64,000 nucleotides of DNA from Anaerosporobacter mobilis DSM 15930 (GCF_900142955.1 NZ_FRCP01000011.1:186001-250000); one strand, 5' to 3'. Shown: positions 33,465-42,503, counted from the stretch's first letter. Program-made: numbers and translations. Notes: generated by a model from the letters alone, not told the origin.

Positions 33465-35360
33465 ATGAAAAAAAGAATACGACTCATAAGTCTCCTTTTA
33501 GTAGTAATTTTGGCAATGACTAGTTGTAAGATTGATAGGGAGGAGGAAGGTATGAATACGATAACGTGTAAGATTGTAGGTACAGATAAAGTAAGATACA
33601 ATCCGGGAGAAAAGGCCAGCATTACTATTGAAATTGAAAATCTATTTGAAAAAGAAAGAGATATAATGGTAGTTTTATCTGCGAACTATTTGTCAGAACC
33701 TGTTGGTGATGAGGAAAGCCTAAAGATTCAGGTAGACAAACAGGGAGTACAAACGGTAACTTTAAATTGGCAAACACCAGAAGAGGACTATAAAGGATAC
33801 TTGTTAGAGGTTCGTTTGGAAGATAAAAAGGGTAAGATGTTAAGTCAGGATACAATAGGTGTTGATGTATCATCCTCATGGGTGAAATTCCCTAGATACG
33901 GCTATCTATGTGATTTTGAGGAAGGTGTAGATGCTACTGATAAAATTGATCGAATGAATCGATATCACATCAATGGAATTGAGTATTATGATTGGCAGTA
34001 TCTTCATCATATGCCGGTAGCGGATACTGTTTCTGAGGATGGAGCAGGAATGTGGCAAGATTGGGCAGGCAGAAGTATTGACGGTGACGCTATTTTATCA
34101 TATATTAAAGAAGCAAAAGAGAAAAACATGGTTAACATGGCTTATAATATGATTTATGCCGGTTCGGATACCTTTTTTACGAATCGTGATGGGAAATCAA
34201 CCAAGGCAAATGATTGGAAGCTATATTTTGCAGAAGATAATGACAGAGGAAGTGGTGAGTTTTCATTCCATATGGGAACATCTCCAAACGGAAATGGAAA
34301 TTTATTCTTTCTAAATCCCTTGAATAATGAATGGCAGGAGTATATTTTTGATCAAGAATTAAAGGCGCTTAGAACCTTTGGGTTTGATGGATGGCATGGA
34401 GATACGGTTGGAGATTGGGGTAAGATGACAACGAGTGAGGGTAAACCATTGGGATTTAATAAAGCTGGTGATCCTATCTACTTAGTCACAGATACCTATA
34501 CCGATTTTTTGAATGCTGCGAAGGACGCTCTAGGGGATTATTATTTGTCCTTCAATCCAGTTGGTGCAAAGGGAATTGAAAATGCAAATGTCAGTAATTC
34601 TGATGTATTATATACGGAGTTTTGGCCATGGGATAAGGATAGGGAAGATGGGACTTACGATACGTATTCTTCACTAGTAAGCGAAGTGGAACGTACGATG
34701 GAGGATAGTAAGAATCAGTCATTCGATGGTAAAGGAAAATCTCTAGTTGTGAAGGCTTATATTAATTATGAGAAGACAAATGGAGAGATGAATACCCCTA
34801 GTGTATTACTATGTGATGCCGCTGTATATGCCGCTGGAGGAAGTAGACTTGAACTTGGTAATGGGGATAGAATGTTGCATAAAGAATATTACCCCGATGA
34901 CAATGTATTAATGTCTGAAGAGCTTACTGAGAGGATGAAGCGTATGTCTGATTTTGTCGTGGCATATGAGAATCTATTACGAGACGGACAAGCAACAGTG
35001 GAAAATACGGTAGAGGTCGAGGAGCATTCCTATAGTAACACAGGTGAAAGTGATACCATATGGGTATATTCTAGAGCTGATGCGGATTATGAAATTGTTC
35101 ATTTCATAAATCTATTAGGAACAGATAATTTATGGCGTGATGAAATTGGTAAGAAAAAAACTCCTGAAAAAGTATGTAATCTAAAAGTTACCTATTATTC
35201 AGATAGTAAGATTAAAAAGATCTTTCTTGCATCACCAGATACAGAGTATGGAGCAAGTACGGAATTAAAGTTTGTGAGTGTAAAGGATGAAAAAGGAATT
35301 AAATATACATTTGAGATCCCCTCTCTTGAATACTGGGATATGGTGTATATGGAAAAATAG
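33465..35360 (+). CDS. GH66 dextranase, lipoprotein
   Basis: The 631-residue protein has a lipoprotein signal peptide with Cys21 (AMTSC). An N-terminal Ig-like domain (about 30-135), the GH66 (beta/alpha)8 barrel (about 138-500) and a C-terminal beta domain (about 505-631) follow. GH66 landmarks are SWVKFPRYGYLCDF, NRYHINGIEYYDWQYLHHMP, the nucleophile region GFDGWHGDTVGDWG (Asp313 the likely nucleophile, Asp308 adjacent) and the acid/base in YTEFWPW (Glu385). The spacing of about 70 residues matches the family as I recall it. No CBM35 insertion is visible, which argues for endo-dextranase and against a cycloisomaltooligosaccharide glucanotransferase. Anchored outside the cell, it would cut dextran for the transporter encoded upstream. 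Confidence 0.88.
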   Translation: MKKRIRLISLLLVVILAMTSCKIDREEEGMNTITCKIVGTDKVRYNPGEKASITIEIENLFEKERDIMVVLSANYLSEPVGDEESLKIQVDKQGVQTVTLNWQTPEEDYKGYLLEVRLEDKKGKMLSQDTIGVDVSSSWVKFPRYGYLCDFEEGVDATDKIDRMNRYHINGIEYYDWQYLHHMPVADTVSEDGAGMWQDWAGRSIDGDAILSYIKEAKEKNMVNMAYNMIYAGSDTFFTNRDGKSTKANDWKLYFAEDNDRGSGEFSFHMGTSPNGNGNLFFLNPLNNEWQEYIFDQELKALRTFGFDGWHGDTVGDWGKMTTSEGKPLGFNKAGDPIYLVTDTYTDFLNAAKDALGDYYLSFNPVGAKGIENANVSNSDVLYTEFWPWDKDREDGTYDTYSSLVSEVERTMEDSKNQSFDGKGKSLVVKAYINYEKTNGEMNTPSVLLCDAAVYAAGGSRLELGNGDRMLHKEYYPDDNVLMSEELTERMKRMSDFVVAYENLLRDGQATVENTVEVEEHSYSNTGESDTIWVYSRADADYEIVHFINLLGTDNLWRDEIGKKKTPEKVCNLKVTYYSDSKIKKIFLASPDTEYGASTELKFVSVKDEKGIKYTFEIPSLEYWDMVYMEK

Positions 35361-35376
35361 GAAAAAGGAGTTATTA

Positions 35377-35457
35377 GTGTGGAAGATAAATCTTTCACAC
35401 GGCGATTTGGTGCCCAAAGTCAACAAGTTGATTTGCACAAAGTCGCCAGACTTTTGA
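35377..35457 (+). CDS. Possible 26-codon ORF overlapping intercistronic hairpins
   Basis: GTG 35377 follows AAGGAG by 6 bases and opens 26 codons ending at TGA 35455-35457, directly at the GAAGGG that serves the GH13 gene. The same stretch folds into two hairpins: GTGTGGAAGAT/TCTTTCACAC (35377-35400) and GGCGATTTGGTGC/GCACAAAGTCGCC (35401-35449). It could be a coupling peptide, a structured spacer, or both. I know no homologous family. Confidence 0.3.
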   Translation: MWKINLSHGDLVPKVNKLICTKSPDF

Positions 35458-35463
35458 AGGGAC

Positions 35464-37110
35464 ATGGTGATTTATATGAATAATGAAAAAGAAAACACAT
35501 CAAACTGGTGGAAAAATTCCGTTGTATATCAGATTTATCCAAGAAGCTTTCAAGATAGCAATGGTGATGGAATAGGAGACTTACAAGGCATTATTAAGAG
35601 ACTGGATTATCTACAAAATCTTGGAATTGATGCCATTTGGTTATCGCCTGTATGCAAGTCGCCACAAGATGATAATGGTTATGATATCTCGGATTACCAG
35701 GATATTGATCCTATGTTTGGGTCATTAAACGATATGGAGGAATTGATACAGGAAGCAAAGAAGAGAGGAATTCGAATTCTTCTTGATCTAGTATTAAACC
35801 ATTCTTCCGATGAACATGCTTGGTTCTTAGAGGCCAAAAAGAGTAAGGACAATCCATACCATGATTATTATGTATGGCGAGATGGAGTTGAAGGCGTATA
35901 TCCTAATGATATGAAGGCATGTTTTGGAGGTCCCGCATGGGAATGGGTACCAGAACTAGGGCAGTACTATTTTCATCAGTTCTCAGTAAAACAGCCAGAT
36001 TTAAACTGGGAGAATCCGAAATTAAGAAGAGAAATCTATGATATGATACGCTGGTGGATGGATAAGGGCGTTGGAGGATTTCGTCTTGATGTTATTGATC
36101 AGATTGCCAAGGAACCAGATTTAAAGATTACCAATAATGGACCACAACTTCATGAATATATTAAAGAATTGTCAAAAGAGACCTTCCAAAAAGGAAATCT
36201 TATTACAGTAGGCGAAGCATGGGGAGCGAATACGGAATTGGCGAAACTATATAGTGCGCCAGACGGTAGCGAGTTTTCCATGGTATTTCAATTCGAGCAT
36301 ATAAATCTAGACCAGCAGCCTGGAGGCGAGAAGTGGGATATTAAAGAATTAGATTTTATACAGTTAAAGCAAATATTATCAAAGTGGCAAATTGAATTAC
36401 ATGGAAAAGGTTGGAACAGTTTATTCTGGAATAATCATGACTTACCTAGAATTGTATCTAGATGGGGCAACGATGAACAGTACCGAGAAGAATCAGCTAA
36501 GATGTTAGCTACCATCTTACATGGTATGCAAGGAACACCATATATTTATCAGGGTGAAGAGATTGGTATGACGAACGTGAAGTACCAGATTGAAGAGTAT
36601 AAGGATATTGAGACCGTTAACATGTATAAGGAACGTATAGAAAAGGGGTACAAACCAGAAGATGTTATGCGTTCAATCTATGCTAAGGGAAGAGATAATG
36701 CAAGAACTCCTATACAATGGGATTCTAGTCAGTATGCAGGATTTTCTACGGTTAAACCATGGATTAAGGTAAATGATAATTGTAAAGCTATTAACGTAGA
36801 GAATGCGCTAGAGAATAAAGATTCTATCTTTTACTATTATAAAAAACTTATTCAGTTAAGAAAAGAAAATCCAGTTCTTGTACATGGAGATTACCAGTTG
36901 TTATTAGAAACAAATCCAGACATATTTGCTTATTGTAGGAATCTAGATGGACAAAGAATGGTAGTAGTAGCGAATTTCCATGATAAAGAAATCCCATTCT
37001 CCTTAAAAGAAGAAGGATTTGAAGTAAAAGAGTATTTGATTCACAACTATAAAGAAGAAAAAGCAGGTTACCTACGACCATATGAAACTTATATGGCAAT
37101 AGTGAATTAA
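35464..37110 (+). CDS. GH13 oligo-1,6-glucosidase / dextran glucosidase
   Basis: The 548-residue enzyme is a GH13 (subfamily 31-like) alpha-glucosidase. It has VYQIYPRSFQDSNGDGIGDL with the calcium-site DSNGDGIGD, the nucleophile Asp209 in GFRLDVIDQI, the acid/base Glu251 in VGEAWG and the third acid in FWNNHDLPR. Val210 right after the nucleophile is the residue linked to alpha-1,6 specificity in this group. It has no signal peptide, so it cleaves imported isomalto-oligosaccharides in the cytoplasm. It is the last gene of the dextran operon. The start is ambiguous: ATG 35464 is only 2 bases past GAAGGG, GTG 35467 is better spaced and ATG 35476 is also possible. Confidence 0.92.
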   Translation: MVIYMNNEKENTSNWWKNSVVYQIYPRSFQDSNGDGIGDLQGIIKRLDYLQNLGIDAIWLSPVCKSPQDDNGYDISDYQDIDPMFGSLNDMEELIQEAKKRGIRILLDLVLNHSSDEHAWFLEAKKSKDNPYHDYYVWRDGVEGVYPNDMKACFGGPAWEWVPELGQYYFHQFSVKQPDLNWENPKLRREIYDMIRWWMDKGVGGFRLDVIDQIAKEPDLKITNNGPQLHEYIKELSKETFQKGNLITVGEAWGANTELAKLYSAPDGSEFSMVFQFEHINLDQQPGGEKWDIKELDFIQLKQILSKWQIELHGKGWNSLFWNNHDLPRIVSRWGNDEQYREESAKMLATILHGMQGTPYIYQGEEIGMTNVKYQIEEYKDIETVNMYKERIEKGYKPEDVMRSIYAKGRDNARTPIQWDSSQYAGFSTVKPWIKVNDNCKAINVENALENKDSIFYYYKKLIQLRKENPVLVHGDYQLLLETNPDIFAYCRNLDGQRMVVVANFHDKEIPFSLKEEGFEVKEYLIHNYKEEKAGYLRPYETYMAIVN

Positions 37111-37155
37111 GGCTTAGAATCTTTTATGAGTTAAAAAGAAAATAATTATTTAGCA

Positions 37156-37245
37156 AACAAGCTATGATAGTATTGGAGAGTTAAAAGTAGGACGACGGAG
37201 CAATGGTGCCGTCGTCCAAACCAGTACTGTTATAGCTTTTGTGTT
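37156..37245. repeat. Nested palindrome between convergent genes
   Basis: The outer arms AAGCTATGATAGTATTGG (37159-37176) and CCAGTACTGTTATAGCTT (37221-37238) pair over 17 of 18 positions as RNA, counting wobbles. Inside is a perfect 9-bp stem, GGACGACGG (37190-37198) with CCGTCGTCC (37209-37217). It probably ends transcription from both the GH13 and the flippase gene, but it is larger than needed and may be a small mobile palindromic element. Confidence 0.6.
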
Positions 37246-37252
37246 ATGCATA

Positions 37253-38818
37253 CTAATTCCTACGCTTAAATTCATCTATGCGAATGGCCTTTGTTATGAA
37301 TAACATGATTATGTAACATATAATAAGGAACAAACAAAAACATAATAACAATGCTAACGCACTCATAGAGGCATGATCCTTAATGTAGAGATAAGAGCGG
37401 TTCGTTAAGAAACCAACGAATGCAGTAATTAATCCAGGTTTAACAATCCAATCAATAGCGTTGAAGGTTACTTTTACATTCTTAAAGATTGCAATGGTAT
37501 CTAAGGTTGATATAATAGTCTGGCTAACCAGCATGCCAATGAGATAACCATAGATTCCTTTTTGTGGTACTAAGAATAATACGAAGATGATTCTTACACT
37601 TAAACCAACCACCGTATTAAGAAAGGTAACATGAGGTTTTCCTAATCCGTTAAGTATACTTCCAAGTGTTGTTGTCAAATATAAGAAAGGACAAAGCCAT
37701 GCTAGTATCGTTAGGAATACTCCGGCGGATTCATTACCAAATACCAGTGTTCCTAACGATTTACCAAACGTAATAAAGATTCCAGTGCTCATTATACCGA
37801 TAATTAAACTGTATTTGATAGACAGAGCAGTAGTTTTATTAATCATAGTATTGTTATTCGCAGCCTGAGCTTCTGAAACCGTTGGTAACAGTAAAACGGC
37901 AAATGAATTGGTAATAGTAGAAGGAAACATAATGAAGGGAATGGACATACCGGTTAAGACACCATACACACTCAAGGCTTCTGTTCCACTAAGCCCATAT
38001 TGTTTCAACATTGACGGAATCATAACTGCCTCAATACTACTTAAAATACTAATTAATAATCGATTACTTGTTAACGGTAGGGCTAATTTAAAAAGGCTAC
38101 TAGCATAAGTAACACGTTCTTTTTTATGGGATTTGCGGCTACGGAGTGCTTGTATTTTCAACTTGTAAGCTTCGTGTAATTTAGAGGGTTTTACAATAAA
38201 CATTGAAATTATGTTGTAAGAATTAGAGGCTATTTCACCGAATACAATACCCCAAACGGCAAGTTCGCAGGCTTTCTCAGAATTTCCTAAGGAAAACATA
38301 GGCGCTAACACATAGACGCTGGCAACACGGATGACTTGTTCGAATAGCTGTGTCATAGCAGGTACACCAGCACGTTTAATACCATAATAATATCCGTTAA
38401 TACATGCAGTTATACCACAGAAAGGAAACACATAGGAGAGAATCTTAAGGGGAGTGGTGCATCTACTTTCTAATAGGATGTTAGTGGCGATAAAGGAAGC
38501 ATTCCGATTTAATAATATAGATAAGGTTATTGCAATTAGCAATGAAAATGTCATACCGGTTCGTAGAATTCGCTTTAAATTACTGGTATCGTGCTTACCT
38601 ATTTCAGCGGCTACTAAACGAGATATCGATGTTTGAATACCAGAAGCATATAAGGTGAAACAGATTCCATAGACAGGGAAGATTAATTGATAAACACCCA
38701 TATCTTCAGGTCTCAGGAGATTCGATAGATAGATTCGATAGAAAAAGCCGATAATACGAGTTGCAAAACCAGCTATTGTAAGAATTAAGGTACCTTTGAT
38801 GATTGAATTTTTACTCAT
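37253..38818 (-). CDS. SpoVB/MurJ-like lipid-linked glycan flippase (MOP superfamily)
   Basis: The 521-residue integral membrane protein has about 14 helices. It begins GTLILTIAGFATRIIGFFYRIYLSNLL, the signature of the Firmicute SpoVB/YtgP/YkvU branch of the polysaccharide-flippase superfamily. Members move lipid-linked precursors; SpoVB acts in spore cortex formation and others in peptidoglycan export. Which role applies cannot be told from sequence alone. Nothing adjacent is functionally related. The ribosome site (AGAAAGGCTG) is weak but placed correctly. Confidence 0.85.
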   Translation of the reverse strand: MSKNSIIKGTLILTIAGFATRIIGFFYRIYLSNLLRPEDMGVYQLIFPVYGICFTLYASGIQTSISRLVAAEIGKHDTSNLKRILRTGMTFSLLIAITLSILLNRNASFIATNILLESRCTTPLKILSYVFPFCGITACINGYYYGIKRAGVPAMTQLFEQVIRVASVYVLAPMFSLGNSEKACELAVWGIVFGEIASNSYNIISMFIVKPSKLHEAYKLKIQALRSRKSHKKERVTYASSLFKLALPLTSNRLLISILSSIEAVMIPSMLKQYGLSGTEALSVYGVLTGMSIPFIMFPSTITNSFAVLLLPTVSEAQAANNNTMINKTTALSIKYSLIIGIMSTGIFITFGKSLGTLVFGNESAGVFLTILAWLCPFLYLTTTLGSILNGLGKPHVTFLNTVVGLSVRIIFVLFLVPQKGIYGYLIGMLVSQTIISTLDTIAIFKNVKVTFNAIDWIVKPGLITAFVGFLTNRSYLYIKDHASMSALALLLCFCLFLIICYIIMLFITKAIRIDEFKRRN

Positions 38819-38975
38819 TGAAATCAGCCTTTCTCTTAGACCAACGATTCTAAATTAAGAAGATTAATGAATAACGTTGACCTTTTTACATTTTGACATA
38901 ATTAAGTATATTAGTGCAGAGAAAAATTCATGCTAAGTTCTAAAAGTATTGATTAGCTCCACCTCTATAATTTGC

Positions 38976-39004
38976 TTGACAAGTAAAATTGAGAATGTTA
39001 TCAT
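38976..39004 (+). promoter_or_regulatory. Promoter of the iscR-iscS-iscU-mnmA operon
   Basis: TTGACA (38976-38981) and TATCAT (38999-39004), with exact 17-bp spacing, form a near-consensus housekeeping promoter. The expected start is about 39011, giving an ~85-nt leader. The rest of 38819-38975 shows no feature I can name. Confidence 0.75.
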
Positions 39005-39033
39005 TAGGAATGTATCAAAACCAAGTAAAAAAG

Positions 39034-39071
39034 TCGGAATTAAAATACTCGGAATTGATTTACTCGGAATT
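39034..39071 (+). promoter_or_regulatory. Three 15-bp direct repeats in the iscR leader (candidate IscR operator)
   Basis: TCGGAATT occurs at 39034, 39049 and 39064 with an exact 15-bp period, and copies two and three share TACTCGGAATT. They lie 20-60 bp past the expected transcription start. Clostridial Rrf2 regulators bind AT-rich sites with CGG-type cores, so autoregulation by blocking elongation is plausible. Fe-S dependence is inferred. Confidence 0.55.
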
Positions 39072-39096
39072 AAAAAAAGAGTAAGAGGTGAAGCAC

Positions 39097-39573
39097 ATGA
39101 AGTTATCAACTAAGGGAAGATATGGTCTACGTGCGATGTTAGATTTAGCATTAAGTAGTACGGAAGATGCAGTTGCGCTTAGTGGAGTTGCAGAGAGACA
39201 GAGTATCTCAATTAGTTATCTAGAACAGCTAATCGCTAAGCTAAAAAAAGCTGGATTAGTAAACAGTATTCGTGGTGCACAAGGTGGTTATGTACTTGCA
39301 AAACCCGCGAATGAGATTTCTGTAGGGGATATCTTACGTGCCTTAGAAGGGGACTTAAGTCCAGTAGATTGTGCAGAAGTTATGGGTGGTGAGTCAACCT
39401 GTAGTGGAGCGGATTTATGTGTAACAAAATACGTATGGAAGCGTATTAGTGATAGTATAAATAGTGCAGTAGATGAAATTATGTTGTCTGAATTAGTAGA
39501 TGAGAGTTTACAACTCAGAAATGAACATGGTAATAAAGTGGACTTAAAAATAGAATCAATGTGTGACAAATAG
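39097..39573 (+). CDS. iscR: Rrf2-family Fe-S regulator IscR
   Basis: The ~158-residue protein begins MKLSTKGRYGLRAMLDLAL, the Rrf2 winged HTH. It continues with SISYLEQLIAKLKKAGLVNSIRGAQGGY and holds three Cys in DCAEVMGGESTCSGADLCVT (about residues 91-110) suited to ligate an Fe-S cluster. IscR-type proteins sense Fe-S status and control cluster assembly genes, here the downstream iscS and iscU. ATG 39097 is chosen because AGAGGTG lies 8 bases upstream; the frame opens at GTG 39088. A close relative, CymR, lacks the cysteines and responds to cysteine metabolism, so the Cys triad favours IscR. Confidence 0.88.
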   Translation: MKLSTKGRYGLRAMLDLALSSTEDAVALSGVAERQSISISYLEQLIAKLKKAGLVNSIRGAQGGYVLAKPANEISVGDILRALEGDLSPVDCAEVMGGESTCSGADLCVTKYVWKRISDSINSAVDEIMLSELVDESLQLRNEHGNKVDLKIESMCDK

Positions 39574-39596
39574 AAAATATTTAGGAGATGACGCAA

Positions 39597-40793
39597 ATGG
39601 ATAAAAAAATTTATTTAGACAATGCAGCAACAACACCAACCAGACCAGCGGTGGTAGAAGCAATGTTGCCATACTTTACGGAGTTTTATGGAAATCCTTC
39701 TAGTGTTTACGAGTTATCAAATGTCTGTAAGAAGGCCATAGTAAATTCAAGAGAGACAATTGCGAAATCTTTAGGTGCAGATGCTGCAGAGATATATTTT
39801 ACAGCAGGTGGTTCCGAGGCTGATAACTGGGCTTTAATATCAACATGTGAAGCTTATAAAGCAAAAGGAAATCACATTATTACATCAAAGATTGAGCATC
39901 ATGCAGTTCTTCATACCTGTGAATATCTTGAGAAAAACGGATTTGAAGTAACTTACGTAGATGTAGATGAAAACGGTCTTATTAAATTAGGTGAATTAGA
40001 AGCAGCAATTCGCCCAACAACAATCCTTATCTCAGTTATGTTTGCCAATAATGAAATAGGAACCATTCAACCTATTAAAGAGATTGGTGAGATAGCAAAA
40101 AAACATGATATCTTATTCCATACAGATGCAGTTCAGGCTTATGGACAGCTACCAATTAATGTAGATGAATATCATATTGATATGTTAAGTGCAAGTGGTC
40201 ATAAATTAAATGGTCCAAAAGGTATTGGATTCTTATATATTCGTAAAGGTGTTAAAATAGGTTCATATATTCATGGTGGAGCGCAGGAGAGACATAGACG
40301 TGCAGGAACTGAGAATGTACCAGGAATCGTTGGTTTCGGAAAAGCAGTTGAGATCGCGATGGAAACAATGAAAGAAAGAACAGAAAAAGAGGTGGAATTA
40401 AGAGATTTATTAATTAATCGTATAGTTAAGGAAATTCCATATACAAGATTGAATGGTCATCGTACCAAGAGATTACCTAATAATGCGAACTTTAGCTTCC
40501 AATTTATTGAAGGCGAATCTTTATTAATTATGTTAGATATGCAAGGAATCTGCGGTTCCAGCGGTTCAGCTTGTACATCAGGATCACTTGATCCATCGCA
40601 TGTATTATTATCCATTGGTCTTCCTCATGAAATTGCACACGGTTCTCTACGTCTTACCTTGAGTGAAGATATCACAGAAGAGGATATAAACTATGTAGTT
40701 GATAGAGTGAAAGAAATTGTTGAACGTCTTCGTTCTATGTCACCACTATATGAGGATTATCTTAAAAACAACCAAAATAGAAATAATGTATAA
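39597..40793 (+). CDS. iscS: Cysteine desulfurase (IscS/NifS)
   Basis: The 398-residue PLP enzyme begins MDKKIYLDNAATTPTRPAVV. It shows the PLP-lysine region in SASGHKLNGPKGIGFLYIRKG and the mobile sulfur-transfer Cys loop GSSGSACTSGSLDPSHVL, both standard for IscS-type desulfurases. It makes persulfide sulfur from cysteine for the IscU scaffold and for the tRNA thiolase MnmA, both encoded immediately downstream. The frame opens at ATG 39588, which touches its own TAGGAG; ATG 39597 has the correct spacing. Confidence 0.94.
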   Translation: MDKKIYLDNAATTPTRPAVVEAMLPYFTEFYGNPSSVYELSNVCKKAIVNSRETIAKSLGADAAEIYFTAGGSEADNWALISTCEAYKAKGNHIITSKIEHHAVLHTCEYLEKNGFEVTYVDVDENGLIKLGELEAAIRPTTILISVMFANNEIGTIQPIKEIGEIAKKHDILFHTDAVQAYGQLPINVDEYHIDMLSASGHKLNGPKGIGFLYIRKGVKIGSYIHGGAQERHRRAGTENVPGIVGFGKAVEIAMETMKERTEKEVELRDLLINRIVKEIPYTRLNGHRTKRLPNNANFSFQFIEGESLLIMLDMQGICGSSGSACTSGSLDPSHVLLSIGLPHEIAHGSLRLTLSEDITEEDINYVVDRVKEIVERLRSMSPLYEDYLKNNQNRNNV

Positions 40794-40890
40794 AAAATAT
40801 ATAGATAAATAGTAGTAGTGAATATTTTTGACATTTGTTTTGAATATCATTGAAGCAACTACAATAATAGATCGTTTGGAGGAATTTAAA

Positions 40891-41331
40891 ATGTACAGTG
40901 AAAAAGTTATGGATCATTTCAGTAACCCTAGAAATGTCGGTGAAATAGAAAACGCAAGTGGAGTTGGAACTGTTGGTAATGCAAAATGTGGAGATATCAT
41001 GAGAATGTATCTTGATATCGACGACAATGGAATTATCCAGGACTGTAAATTCAAAACATTTGGTTGCGGAGCAGCGGTTGCTACCAGCAGTATGGCTACA
41101 GAATTAGTGAAAGGAAAGACAGTTCAAGAAGCGCTACAAGTTACTAATAAAGCGGTAATGAATGCTCTTGATGGCCTTCCAGCAGTAAAAGTACACTGCT
41201 CCCTTCTTGCAGAAGAAGCAATTCATGCAGCATTATGGGATTATGCTGAGAAGAATGGAATTCAGATTGAAGGATTACAAAAACCAAAATCAGATATTCA
41301 TGAAGATGAAGAAGTGGTTGAGGAGTACTAA
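40891..41331 (+). CDS. iscU: IscU/NifU-type Fe-S scaffold
   Basis: The 146-residue protein has the IscU cluster-binding residues: Cys in GNAKCGD, Cys in TFGCGAAVATSS and Cys in VKVHCSLLAEEA. It begins MYSEKVMDHFSNPRNVGEIE. Compared with canonical IscU it carries an acidic C-terminal tail (EDEEVVEEY). It receives sulfur from IscS and builds the cluster. The longer frame from TTG 40828 is rejected because GGAGG directly precedes ATG 40891. Its stop overlaps the mnmA start by one base (TAATG), so translation is coupled. Confidence 0.93.
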   Translation: MYSEKVMDHFSNPRNVGEIENASGVGTVGNAKCGDIMRMYLDIDDNGIIQDCKFKTFGCGAAVATSSMATELVKGKTVQEALQVTNKAVMNALDGLPAVKVHCSLLAEEAIHAALWDYAEKNGIQIEGLQKPKSDIHEDEEVVEEY

Positions 41332-42410
41332 TGAAAGAAAAGGTAGTAATAGGAATGTCTGGAGGAGTTGACTCCTCGGTGGCAGCTCAGTTGTTAAAAA
41401 AAGCAGGATATGATGTTATTGGTGTAACCATGCAGATTTGGCAAGATGAAGATCGTTTCACCCAAGAAACAGAAGGTGGTTGCTGTGGTCTAAGTGCTGT
41501 TGACGATGCGAGAAGAGTTGCACAAGCTCTTGAAATCCCTTACTATGTAATGAATTTTAAGAAGGAATTCAAAGCAAATGTTATGGATTATTTTGTGAAC
41601 GAGTATCTACAAGGCCGTACACCAAATCCATGTATTGCTTGTAATCGATATGTTAAATGGGAGTCGTTACTTAAGCGCTCTCTTGATATTGGAGCAGATT
41701 ACATCGCTACAGGACATTATGCTAGAGTTCTTAAGTTAGAGAATGGAAGATATACGTTACGTAAGTCAGCTACTGCAGCCAAAGACCAGACGTATGCCCT
41801 TTACAATCTTACACAGTACCAATTATCTCACACGTTGATGCCAGTTGGTGAATTTACAAAGGACGAGATTCGTAAGATGGCACTAGATATCAATCTTCGT
41901 ATTGCTAATAAACCAGATAGTCAAGAGATTTGTTTTATTCCAGATAATGATTATGCCAAGTTTATAGAAGAAAATTCTGGTGAAAAGATTCTTCCAGGTA
42001 ATTTCGTTAACTCTGCTGGTGAAGTAATTGGAAAACACAAGGGTATTACGCATTATACAGTAGGACAAAGAAAAGGACTTAATTTAAGTCTTGGTCATCC
42101 TGCCTTTGTACTTGAGATTCGCCCAGAGACCAATGAAGTTGTTATTGGTACGAATGATGAAGTTTTTTCAGACAAATTATACGCTAATAATCTAAACTTC
42201 ATGTCAATTGAAGACCTTGAGGGCAGTATGGAAGTAGAAGCAAAGATTAGGTATAGCCACAAAGGCGCAAAATGTACAATTAGAAAAGTGGATACAGATG
42301 AGGTAGAATGCATCTTTGAAGAACCACAACGTGCAATTACACCAGGACAAGCAGTAGTTTTCTATAAAGACGACTATATTGTTGGTGGTGGAACAATTAT
42401 GAGAAAGTAA
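41331..42410 (+). CDS. mnmA: tRNA-specific 2-thiouridylase MnmA
   Basis: The 359-residue protein has the PP-loop motif GMSGGVDSSVAAQLL (residues 8-22). The two catalytic Cys are in TPNPCIACNRYVKW and PDSQEICFIPDNDY, and the C-terminal region contains HYTVGQRKGLNL. MnmA uses persulfide from the desulfurase to make 2-thiouridine at tRNA position 34. Placement in an isc operon is consistent with direct sulfur relay. In many Firmicutes a dedicated desulfurase (YrvO) sits beside mnmA; here IscS could serve both roles. Confidence 0.95.
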   Translation: MKEKVVIGMSGGVDSSVAAQLLKKAGYDVIGVTMQIWQDEDRFTQETEGGCCGLSAVDDARRVAQALEIPYYVMNFKKEFKANVMDYFVNEYLQGRTPNPCIACNRYVKWESLLKRSLDIGADYIATGHYARVLKLENGRYTLRKSATAAKDQTYALYNLTQYQLSHTLMPVGEFTKDEIRKMALDINLRIANKPDSQEICFIPDNDYAKFIEENSGEKILPGNFVNSAGEVIGKHKGITHYTVGQRKGLNLSLGHPAFVLEIRPETNEVVIGTNDEVFSDKLYANNLNFMSIEDLEGSMEVEAKIRYSHKGAKCTIRKVDTDEVECIFEEPQRAITPGQAVVFYKDDYIVGGGTIMRK

Positions 42411-42438
42411 TTGATATAAGCAGATTTATATACAAAGG

Positions 42439-42486
42439 TCACACTTAATGCTATGATTATGGATAGCATTAGGTGTGGCTTTTTTT
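42439..42486 (+). terminator. Terminator of the isc-mnmA operon
   Basis: GTCACACTTAATGCTAT pairs with ATAGCATTAGGTGTGGC through a 7-nt loop, followed by seven T. Confidence 0.92.
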
Positions 42487-42503
42487 GGTGGTTATATTTA
42501 TTT

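Noticed and set aside
39034..39071. CRISPR-like repeat array
   Set aside because: The units are 15 bp without spacers, number only three and lie in a promoter leader.
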